A stretch of DNA of 64,000 nt from Lachnospiraceae bacterium UBA4631. Lineage in GTDB: Bacteria > Bacillota > Clostridia > Lachnospirales > Lachnospiraceae. Positions 1 through 7,549 of the stretch are shown piece by piece. The stretch is taken from the NCBI GenBank assembly GCA_002406015.1, contig DHMX01000022.1, positions 361,617 to 425,616 on the forward strand. The letters are read 5' to 3'. The translations under genes and the position numbers were made by a program. How positions within the stretch are numbered: position 1 is the stretch's first letter; each line of letters begins with the position of its first letter. The notes under the pieces are model-generated. The model saw nothing but the letters and a program-made list of their open reading frames with translations. It ran no database searches and was not told the origin of the DNA.

Positions 1-1
1 G

Positions 2-772
2 AAATATGATTTACCGTACTTTGCTACCGGCGGTACTGCAATCGGTGCTATCCGGCATCAAGGCTTTATTCCGTGGGATGACGATATTGATGTCTGTATG
101 CTGCGGAAGGACTATGACAAGTTCATGGAGGTCGGTCCAAAGGAATTTGGTGACAAATATATTTTCATGACTACCGAGACAGAGCCTCGCTATCCGTTAA
201 TGTTTGGCAAAATGGTAAAAAAGGGAACCCGTTTTATTGAGGATGCCTATCAGCAGGCAGATTATCCGTTAGGTATTTATATTGATATTTTTCCATATGA
301 CCAGACTCCGGAGGATGAAGCTCTTCGTAAGAAATATCAGAAAAAAACATGGAACATTGCCAGAATGCATGTTCTGACCTTGATAGGAAATCCAAAGCTT
401 CCGGATTCCATGACCGGAATTAAGAAAGCCATTGCAAGTGCCGGTTGTCAGGTGGTACACTTCTTTTTCAAGCTGTTCCATGTGACACCTCAGAAGATGA
501 CAAAAAAGTATCTGGCATGGGCAACCAGTTGTCCGGAGCCGGACTCTGACCTTTATATTGATTATTCCTATCTTACCGGTGAAAACCTGATGATTCGGAC
601 CAAGACTTCATTTCCGACGATTGAAATGCCATTTGAGGATACAACCGTATCTATGGTTCGAGACTATGACAGCTTCCTGCGTCCGGAATATGGTGATTAT
701 ATGGAGCTTCCGCCTGAAGGGGAGCGTCACAACCATTTTGCAGCTTTTATTGATTTTGGAGAAGAAGAATGA
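2..772 (+). CDS. licD: LicD-family phosphocholine transferase, 5' truncated by the window edge
   Basis: LicD enzymes transfer phosphocholine from CDP-choline to sugars of teichoic acids, capsules or LPS. The reading frame is open from base 2, so the N-terminus lies upstream and 256 residues are visible. The diagnostic LicD core is at the very start of the fragment: a GGTAIGAIRH stretch followed by GFIPWDDDIDV around residues 10-30, with the acidic DDDID cluster expected to bind metal. The stop overlaps the next start codon (ATGA), so this gene and the GT8 gene are translationally coupled. The nearby choline kinase, cytidylyltransferase and BCCT transporter strengthen the phosphocholine reading. 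The acceptor sugar is unknown. Confidence 0.9.
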   Translation, partial: KYDLPYFATGGTAIGAIRHQGFIPWDDDIDVCMLRKDYDKFMEVGPKEFGDKYIFMTTETEPRYPLMFGKMVKKGTRFIEDAYQQADYPLGIYIDIFPYDQTPEDEALRKKYQKKTWNIARMHVLTLIGNPKLPDSMTGIKKAIASAGCQVVHFFFKLFHVTPQKMTKKYLAWATSCPEPDSDLYIDYSYLTGENLMIRTKTSFPTIEMPFEDTTVSMVRDYDSFLRPEYGDYMELPPEGERHNHFAAFIDFGEEE

Positions 773-1752
773 ATGTATTATATACCACCAACGATGTATT
801 TTGTTCTAAAGTAGGTACCGGTATCTGCTCTGTTTTTGAAAACAACCGGGATTTGGACGAGATTCATGTCTACATTATCGGACAGGAGATTTCATCCGAA
901 AATAAACAACGCTTTCAATCTCTGGCAGCTACTTATCAGAGAAGTATTGATGTTATTGATTTAGGGGATTTGCACGACTTTTTCCCGTTTGATTTTGATA
1001 CCCTTGGCTGGAATCCGGTGGTTCTTGCCCGATTAGTATTGGATAAATTACTTCCTGACTCCATTGAACAGATTCTGTATCTGGATGGAGATACCGTAAA
1101 TATCCGAAGCCTGCGTGACCTGTTGCAGATTCCGATTACCGATTATGTTCTTGGCGGCTGTATCGAAGCAACGGTCAGCCATGAACGTCGCATAGAGCTT
1201 GGCATGGAGCAGCTTCCTTATATTAATTCCGGCGTGCTATGGATTAACCTCAAAAAATGGCGGGAGGAGCATTGGGGCGACCAAATCATTGCTTACTACC
1301 GGGAACATGACGGAAAGCTTTTTGCACCCGACCAGGATGCCATTAACGGTACTCTGCTGGAGCATATCACCTATCTTCCGCCTAAATATAATTTTTATAA
1401 CATATACTGGTTCTATCCGTATCGGTATTTGAAAAAATTAATGGGAACCACGCCATACTATGATGCAGAGGTCTATGCAGAGTCCATCGAGCATCCGACC
1501 ATTATTCACTACCTTGGCGAGGAACGTCCGTGGCGAAAAGGCAATCACCACCGCTTCAAAGCAGATTATCAGAAGTATCTGGCTCTGACTCCATGGAAGG
1601 ATGAACCGGAAGAAAACGGCTGGGGATTCTATTTTGTGTGCTGGGATATTTTTAATTTCGTTATGAAACCGTTTCCGGCTCTCCGCTATCGAATTATTGA
1701 CGGTTTAATTCCTGCCTTTATGAAGTGGAGAAAGCGTCAACGCCAGAAATAA
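769..1752 (+). CDS. Glycosyltransferase family 8
   Basis: This is a retaining GT-A glycosyltransferase of family GT8 (327 residues), which transfers galactose or glucose from a UDP-sugar. Visible features are an N-terminal MNVLYTTND strand, the DxD metal/nucleotide motif in YLDGDTV (Asp106, Asp108), an NSGVLWINL segment near 153-161, PDQDAIN near 187-193 and a HYLG...PW element near 247-255, all typical of GT8. The start overlaps the licD stop by four bases. It probably adds a sugar to the surface polymer decorated by LicD. Donor and acceptor specificity cannot be read from the sequence. Confidence 0.9.
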   Translation: MNVLYTTNDVFCSKVGTGICSVFENNRDLDEIHVYIIGQEISSENKQRFQSLAATYQRSIDVIDLGDLHDFFPFDFDTLGWNPVVLARLVLDKLLPDSIEQILYLDGDTVNIRSLRDLLQIPITDYVLGGCIEATVSHERRIELGMEQLPYINSGVLWINLKKWREEHWGDQIIAYYREHDGKLFAPDQDAINGTLLEHITYLPPKYNFYNIYWFYPYRYLKKLMGTTPYYDAEVYAESIEHPTIIHYLGEERPWRKGNHHRFKADYQKYLALTPWKDEPEENGWGFYFVCWDIFNFVMKPFPALRYRIIDGLIPAFMKWRKRQRQK

Positions 1753-1763
1753 CGAAACAGCTT

Positions 1764-1796
1764 ATAGAAATAAAGAATAGAAATTATAATAGAAAT
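1764..1796 (+). repeat. Three short AT-rich direct repeats
   Basis: The octamer ATAGAAAT occurs three times at 1764, 1777 and 1789, that is with 13- and 12-base spacing, in the otherwise empty 83-base gap between the GT8 and flippase genes. The tract continues as A/T-rich ATTATAATAATA. It could be a protein-binding site or simply low-complexity spacer prone to slippage. Confidence 0.5.
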
Positions 1797-1835
1797 AAAA
1801 ATTATAATAATACGTTAAATAAGTAGGAAATCATT

Positions 1836-3068
1836 ATGTCTGAAAAGAAATTATCAATACAAACCAGTGTATTCTGGAACACTGCCGGCAGTGCCTTTTA
1901 TCTGGGCTGTCAATGGCTGATGACGGTACTGGTTGTGCGGCTGTCCGGAGTCAGTGCTGCCGGTATGCTTTCACTTGCCATGTCCGTCTGTAACATATGG
2001 TACTGTCTTGCTGTCTATGGTATGCGTAACTTTCAGGTATCGGATACCCAGAATAAGTACACAAACGGCTCTTATATCTACAGCCGTTTCCTGACCTGTG
2101 GGGCTGCTTTCATCGGTTGTCTTGTTTATACCTTAATCATGCCCTATAATTTTATGAATACACTATGTATCATGCTGTATTTCCTATACAAATGCTCGGA
2201 AGCCTTTTTTGATGTCTATGCTGGCATCTTTCAAAAGGAATGGCGGCTGGATTATGCCGGAAAATCCATGATGCTTCGTGGGGTTATCTCCTTAGGAAGC
2301 TTTTGTCTCCTGCTAAAATTTACAGACAACCTCTGTCTGACTATCGGCATCATGGCAGTTTTATGTCTGGCTTCCATTCTTGTCTATGATATTCCAACGG
2401 CTAAAAAACTGACCTCTATTTCACTGGATACCCGTTTTCCGCAGGTAAAGGCTTTATTTATAGAGTGTTTTCCTTTAGTGGTCTATACTCTGCTTTCTTC
2501 TGCCATCGGTTCTGTGCCAAGGCTCTTTTTAGAGCGGATTGCCGGCACCTATAACCTTGGTATTTACAGCTCTGTCGCAACTCCGACTCTCATTATTCAA
2601 ATGGGTGCCACTTATGTCTTTAACCCATTTGTCACACTTTTTGCAGAGCGGTATCATGCAAATGACAAAAAGGGCTTTTTGTCTGCCTTGAAAAAATGTA
2701 TCTTAGCTGTATTTGCCATTGCAGTAGTCGGTATCATCGGTGGAAAACTGTTAGGACGGTGGGGCCTGAATCTGCTTTACGGAAGTGAGGTTGCCGCTCA
2801 TGTAGATTTATTGATTCCTTTGATTATCTGTACTATCCTGACTGCATTTTCATGGCTGCTTTGCGGTGTATTAACCGCCATTCACCAATTTCGCGGTCTG
2901 GTAATCGGTAATGCCGTTGCGGTTGTTGCATCGATTATCCTCTCTCCCGTTTTGGAGCAGGCATTTAAAATGCAGGGAGCCAGCCTTGCATTGGGACTGG
3001 CTACCTGTATCGAAAGTGCTATTCTTCTTCTGTATCTGATGCGGGACATTCGGAAGCATTTTGAATAA
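1836..3068 (+). CDS. Wzx-like polysaccharide flippase (MOP superfamily)
   Basis: This is a polytopic membrane protein of 410 residues, almost entirely hydrophobic with short basic loops and about twelve predicted membrane segments. The length and the N-terminal pattern (short charged tail, then FWNTAGSAFYLGCQWL) match Wzx-type lipid-linked oligosaccharide flippases of the MOP superfamily. An AGGAAA ribosome site precedes the ATG at 1836. Its place after licD and GT8 suggests it exports the glycan those enzymes build. The last 50 bases overlap the 3' end of the convergent BCCT gene. A general lipid or drug exporter of the same fold is possible but less likely here. Confidence 0.82.
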   Translation: MSEKKLSIQTSVFWNTAGSAFYLGCQWLMTVLVVRLSGVSAAGMLSLAMSVCNIWYCLAVYGMRNFQVSDTQNKYTNGSYIYSRFLTCGAAFIGCLVYTLIMPYNFMNTLCIMLYFLYKCSEAFFDVYAGIFQKEWRLDYAGKSMMLRGVISLGSFCLLLKFTDNLCLTIGIMAVLCLASILVYDIPTAKKLTSISLDTRFPQVKALFIECFPLVVYTLLSSAIGSVPRLFLERIAGTYNLGIYSSVATPTLIIQMGATYVFNPFVTLFAERYHANDKKGFLSALKKCILAVFAIAVVGIIGGKLLGRWGLNLLYGSEVAAHVDLLIPLIICTILTAFSWLLCGVLTAIHQFRGLVIGNAVAVVASIILSPVLEQAFKMQGASLALGLATCIESAILLLYLMRDIRKHFE

Positions 3069-4635
3069 CCTCACCGGAAACCGTAGGTTCTGTTTTTCCT
3101 GCACGCTCCTTAAAATATGCATTCGCATCCTTAAAGAAGCTAATTACAATCAGCAATATAATAAAGCCAATCGGAAATGCTGCAATAATGGATACCGACT
3201 GCAGGCTGTACATGGAATTTTCTGCAAATATCAATGCAATCGGCAATAAAATGAAGAGGACTGCCCAGAAGGTCCGAACCTTCTTATCCGGCTCTTTATC
3301 AACATCCAACCGCTTATAGGAGTAAGAGGATACTACCATTGTTAATGCATCAAAGGTTGTAGAATAAAATGCAATCATGGTAATTACCAACAGGATAAGT
3401 CCCAGCTTTGCCAATGGCAGTGTATCAAAAATCATCAGAATTGCCTGTGAATAATCACCACCGTCTGCAATAAAGCCGGAAATATCTACACCATGCTTTA
3501 ACTGCTGTGCCATTCCATAATTTCCAAGAATAATAAATGATGTAAAGGTTCCTGCCAATCCCCAGCCATATCCGCCGAGAACCATATTCTTAATGGTACG
3601 TCCCTTACTGATAACACCTATGAAAAACGGAGTTGCCACACACCATACCATCCAGTATGCCCAGTAATAAATGGTCCAATTTTGCGGGAATGAATTTTCA
3701 CGCAACGGGTCCATCCAGGTAGACATTCCGATAAAGTTCTGAACCAGATTTCCCAAGGAAGAAAATCCGGTCTCCAAGATATAACCGGTCTCTCCACCGC
3801 CAACTAATACATATAACAGCAGTGCAAAGAACAAATAACTACAGATAGATGCCAGTCTGGCAATTCCCTTCATTCCAAACCATACCGTCAAGGTATAGAC
3901 AACCGCAATCAGCACTAAGATTCCAATTGTCAACAGAGTACCGCCATTCAAACCAAATACATGACATAAGGCAGCCGACAACAATGGTGTTGCCAGTGAG
4001 AAGGTGGTTGCAGTTCCTGCCAACAACGCAAATACTGCAATTAAGTCAATAATCTTTCCCCAGAAACCGTCTACCTTCTTTCCCAGAACCGGGCGACACG
4101 CCTCCGAAAACTTCTGCTTATCTCTTCCTCTGACATGAAGCATGAAACCAAAGGCAACCGCTAATACAATATAAAAGCCCCATGCAATCGGTCCCCAGTG
4201 AAACAGTGGATAGGTGGATGCCCACTTCTGAATACCGCCCATATCCGCAATGTGTGATTCATTTGCATACAATGCCCATTCACATAACGAATAGAATAAA
4301 ATATCTGCCGCCATTGTGGATGTAAAAATCATGGTTCCCCACTTAAAAGACGAATACTGTGGCTTCTCCAGATTACCAAGCTTAATCTTTCCGTATTTAG
4401 AAAATGCAATATACATGGTACAACCGAAAATTCCAAGTCCCAGTATTGCATAATACAGACCGCAATCGTCTCCCAGAAATCCCCGGATTGCCTGTAACAC
4501 AATCGTAGATTGTCCCGGTAAAATCATAAACAATGCACATAATGCCAGCACACCTGCCAACGGTACCAATGTAGATACCCAGTCAATCTGTTTTGCTAAA
4601 CTCTCCTTTTTTTGTTTGCTCTCATTCTTTTCCAT
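3019..4635 (-). CDS. BCCT-family choline/betaine transporter
   Basis: This is a secondary transporter of the betaine/choline/carnitine family, 538 residues with about twelve membrane helices. The family signature, a tryptophan-rich helix followed by a glycine and GRT, is present as NWTIYYWAYWMVW then FIGVISKGRT near residues 335-365. A lysine/glutamate-rich N-terminus precedes the first helix. Its ATG shares one base with the stop of the choline kinase (TAATG), so it is the last gene of the licCA-licA operon. That context points to choline import rather than osmotic betaine uptake, replacing the LicB permease of other lic loci. The 3' end overlaps the flippase gene by 50 bases. Confidence 0.93.
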   Translation of the reverse strand: MEKNESKQKKESLAKQIDWVSTLVPLAGVLALCALFMILPGQSTIVLQAIRGFLGDDCGLYYAILGLGIFGCTMYIAFSKYGKIKLGNLEKPQYSSFKWGTMIFTSTMAADILFYSLCEWALYANESHIADMGGIQKWASTYPLFHWGPIAWGFYIVLAVAFGFMLHVRGRDKQKFSEACRPVLGKKVDGFWGKIIDLIAVFALLAGTATTFSLATPLLSAALCHVFGLNGGTLLTIGILVLIAVVYTLTVWFGMKGIARLASICSYLFFALLLYVLVGGGETGYILETGFSSLGNLVQNFIGMSTWMDPLRENSFPQNWTIYYWAYWMVWCVATPFFIGVISKGRTIKNMVLGGYGWGLAGTFTSFIILGNYGMAQQLKHGVDISGFIADGGDYSQAILMIFDTLPLAKLGLILLVITMIAFYSTTFDALTMVVSSYSYKRLDVDKEPDKKVRTFWAVLFILLPIALIFAENSMYSLQSVSIIAAFPIGFIILLIVISFFKDANAYFKERAGKTEPTVSGEVIQNASECPASDTEEE

Positions 4636-5561
4636 TATCCGATTCTCCCCATTTCTTCCTTTGCTATTTTATAATACTCCCCTGCATATTGATATTGCTT
4701 AAGAGCATATTCGCCAAATTCAACGCCTAAGTGCCGTTTGTATTCACACCAATTACTCCACAAAAGCCCACAGGCTGCAATATAACAATATATCTTAATC
4801 CGTATCTCCGGATTGCAGTTTCCCTGAAAATATATATCAATCAGGCGTTCCACCTGTGAACGGTCATACATAGAATAAATGCAAAACATTGCAATATCTA
4901 CGTGCGGGTCCTGCATACCTGCATATTCCCAGTCAATCAGGCGAACCGACTGTCCGCCGCGTGCATTTTCATAGATTAAAAAATTATCCGCATTGGCATC
5001 GATATGTGTCAGTATCTTTCGTTCAACATGGTGTTCGATATAACTTTGAAGGGATAGCACCTGTTCCTTCACCTGTCTGTAATCTGAATAAACTGACGGA
5101 ACTCCCTTCCATAAGGTTTCATAAAATTCCATCTGTCCGTATATATCAAATTCATGTGCTACCTCTAGCTGCAAATTATGAAACTGTCGAAGTTTATCCA
5201 TGCATTTTTCCAAGTCCTGCTTATCATCCGCATTGCACACTCTGGCATTTTCATAATACTTCGTAATCTTGAATCCGTTATCCTGATTAATATAAATAAT
5301 GGCATCGCAGATATTTTGTCCGGTCAGTTTCTGATAGACCTCATACTCCTGCTTACGGTTAATCAACTGCTCGGTGCCTTCTCCCGGCACACGCATGATA
5401 TAATGCTTATCCTGACAGTCAAATCGGAAGGAACGATTTGTCATTCCCTTCTTTAATATCTGGACATTCGTTATTTCCTCCGGCTTCACCTCTAACTGAC
5501 GGGTGATAATATCCATGGCTTCATCCACTCTCCATGCATCCGGCATTTCTGTTACCTTCAA
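4635..5561 (-). CDS. licA: Choline kinase, LicA family (catalytic residues intact)
   Basis: This is an ATP-dependent phosphotransferase of the choline/ethanolamine kinase family, 308 residues. The nucleotide-binding loop GMTNRSF is near 39-45. The catalytic loop THIDANADNFLIY keeps both Asp188 and Asn193, and the metal-binding Asp is in LIDWEYAG (Asp210). It should make phosphocholine for the cytidylyltransferase encoded just upstream. The start is TTG at 5561, directly after the upstream TAA; a GGGGAGG ribosome site eight bases before it supports this choice. It resembles the C-terminal half of the preceding fusion gene, so the operon carries two related kinase domains. Confidence 0.92.
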   Translation of the reverse strand: MKVTEMPDAWRVDEAMDIITRQLEVKPEEITNVQILKKGMTNRSFRFDCQDKHYIMRVPGEGTEQLINRKQEYEVYQKLTGQNICDAIIYINQDNGFKITKYYENARVCNADDKQDLEKCMDKLRQFHNLQLEVAHEFDIYGQMEFYETLWKGVPSVYSDYRQVKEQVLSLQSYIEHHVERKILTHIDANADNFLIYENARGGQSVRLIDWEYAGMQDPHVDIAMFCIYSMYDRSQVERLIDIYFQGNCNPEIRIKIYCYIAACGLLWSNWCEYKRHLGVEFGEYALKQYQYAGEYYKIAKEEMGRIG

Positions 5562-7358
5562 TTATAACGCCTCCCCTTCATAGCATTGTAATGCATAACT
5601 GGCATATGTTTTTGCATATTGATACCAACTATACAGATGTTTTCCCAAATGATTTCCATTCATTTCCTGATACAAGGTCCATAGATACCAGTAGTATGCA
5701 GTAATGGATACATAACCAAAATAATGTCCCCGTTCGGTTCGATTCGGTGTATGCTCCAAATATTCCTCTAAAATCCGAAGCACCTCTGTATTGGAATAAT
5801 CCGACCAGCAGATAAACGTACCAAAGTCACTGGCTGGGTCATCATTTCCGGAATATTCCCAATCCACCAGATACATCCGGTTTTCATCATCCACCAGAAA
5901 ATGCTCTGCCTGACAGGTACAATGACACAGACATTTCGGGATTGCATCCTGCTCTGTCCGTTCATAAACGGAAGCCACCAGCTCATGCAATTTCTTAAAA
6001 TCATCAAAATCATCATATCCGGATTCCTGTAATTCCCGGTAATAATGACTCGCCTTTTCCCAAATGTTAAACTCATATTCCGAAGACAACTGCTGTTTAT
6101 GCAGCGTCCGAATCATAGATAACGCTGCCGATACCTCAGTTTCGTTATGATAATCCATCGTATGTGTGTCATGAATATAATGGGATATTCTCCATCCGTC
6201 CTTGGAATCCATATATAAGTAGCTGTCATCCAGATGAAGCTTTGCTGCCATCTCGGAGGATGCCGCTTCGCTCTTCCGATTGATATGGGTACGGCTTCCT
6301 TTTTGCGGATGCCGGTATACATAATACTGCTCTCCTACCTGAAATTGAAAGGAGGTATTCGTCATACCGGTTTTAATCACCTTAATATTCACGATTTCTC
6401 CGGTTTCACATCCCAACACCTGACTGATATTGGTAAGAATCTTTGAATCTGCATTGTTAATGTATTCCGCATCAAACTCTCTTAATTCATCCAAAGAATC
6501 AAATTCCAATACCTTATCCGCATCATATTTTCGAATATACATATCCAGATTCCGGATATGCCGTATATATAAATCCTCCCAATAATGCTCGCGTACCTCC
6601 GGATTCTTATACTCGCGTGCCAGAAGCTGTCCAAAGGCTTCGCTAAAGAACCGGTCAAAATACACATGTCCCATCATAAACCAGGAAGCCCTTCCCCCGC
6701 TGACTACCTGCTTAATTTTTCCTTTTCCGTCGCACTCGATACAGTATTCATCCGTATCCCCCGGTGCATAAACTGCTGCATAATAAGAGCGATACACATA
6801 TGGTTCAAATACATTATCCACAAAATAATTATCACTGGAGCAAATAAAGGTATTCGATAACCGGTCCAGCACCCGAATCAAAGTTGAAGTATTGTTGTAT
6901 TGGTAATAATCTTCATTTACAACAATCTTTACTCCGAATTTATCCTCCAGATAAAAGAACTTTTCCTGCATATAACCGACTACAATGGTAATATCCTGTA
7001 TTCCGGCTTCCTTTAATTGACGAATCTCACGTTCAATTAATATCTCACCTTTTACCTTTAATAAGCCCTTCGGCTTTTCATAAGACAGCGGTGCAAACCG
7101 GCTGGACATTCCTGCCGCCATAATAATTGCATTTTGTACCCGGTATGGCTCTAATGCTTCCATACCATCGGCTGTGATTTCGTATTTCCCGGCTTCATTC
7201 ACCAGAATCAAACGCTTCTCCAACAGACCGTTTATCAACTGATTGGTCTTTCCGAGTGATACCGAAAGTGCTTGTGCCAGACTTCGCTGCGTATCATGCT
7301 CTCCGCCTGATTTTTGGAAAAAGCGGTATAGAATTTGAAATTCCTCTAATCCTAACAT
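5562..7358 (-). CDS. Winged-helix / CTP:phosphocholine cytidylyltransferase / degenerate choline kinase fusion
   Basis: A three-part protein of 598 residues. Residues 1-75 form a MarR-like winged helix (SLAQALSVSLGKTNQLINGL as recognition region). Residues about 78-300 are a LicC-type nucleotidyltransferase with IIMAAGMSSRF...KPKGLL and the metal-site CSSDNYF. Residues about 320-598 are LicA-like, with GMTNTSF and LVDWEYSG. In this last part the catalytic loop reads HCTCQAEHFL (His479 onward), so the usual Asp and Asn are replaced by Thr and His: a probable pseudokinase. ATG at 7358 is preferred over an ATG eight codons upstream because AGAGGAG lies five bases before it. First gene of the operon, behind a strong promoter. 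Confidence 0.88.
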   Translation of the reverse strand: MLGLEEFQILYRFFQKSGGEHDTQRSLAQALSVSLGKTNQLINGLLEKRLILVNEAGKYEITADGMEALEPYRVQNAIIMAAGMSSRFAPLSYEKPKGLLKVKGEILIEREIRQLKEAGIQDITIVVGYMQEKFFYLEDKFGVKIVVNEDYYQYNNTSTLIRVLDRLSNTFICSSDNYFVDNVFEPYVYRSYYAAVYAPGDTDEYCIECDGKGKIKQVVSGGRASWFMMGHVYFDRFFSEAFGQLLAREYKNPEVREHYWEDLYIRHIRNLDMYIRKYDADKVLEFDSLDELREFDAEYINNADSKILTNISQVLGCETGEIVNIKVIKTGMTNTSFQFQVGEQYYVYRHPQKGSRTHINRKSEAASSEMAAKLHLDDSYLYMDSKDGWRISHYIHDTHTMDYHNETEVSAALSMIRTLHKQQLSSEYEFNIWEKASHYYRELQESGYDDFDDFKKLHELVASVYERTEQDAIPKCLCHCTCQAEHFLVDDENRMYLVDWEYSGNDDPASDFGTFICWSDYSNTEVLRILEEYLEHTPNRTERGHYFGYVSITAYYWYLWTLYQEMNGNHLGKHLYSWYQYAKTYASYALQCYEGEAL

Positions 7359-7446
7359 AATGACTCCTCTTTTAGTATCCATACAAATTTATTTTTGGTG
7401 TCTCATCTTTTGTTCATTTTTTAATTATTACTTCTTCTTTTTGAAC

Positions 7447-7475
7447 ATAATGCCATATAAAACTATATTTGTCAA
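7447..7475 (-). promoter_or_regulatory. Sigma-A promoter of the choline operon
   Basis: The minus strand carries TTGACA (7475-7470), 17 bases, then CATTAT (7452-7447), giving a leader of about 80 bases before the fusion gene. A TGTTCA/TGAACA pair (7411-7416 and 7442-7447) touches the -10 element and could be an operator, perhaps for the winged helix of the first product; that link is inference. Confidence 0.7.
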
Positions 7476-7479
7476 GCAA

Positions 7480-7529
7480 AAAAACAAAAGAAAATCCCGA
7501 AACTGTAGTTTTTTACAAGCTTCGGGATT
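7480..7529 (-). terminator. Intrinsic terminator of the giant surface protein gene
   Basis: A perfect 9-bp stem (7521-7529 with 7493-7501, sequence AATCCCGAA) has a 19-base loop and, on the minus strand, is followed by a T-rich run reading TTCTTTTGTTTTTTT. It lies about 20 bases after the stop codon at 7550 and immediately before the choline-operon promoter. Confidence 0.9.
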
Positions 7530-7549
7530 CTTTCCTTCTTTTTATTTCA

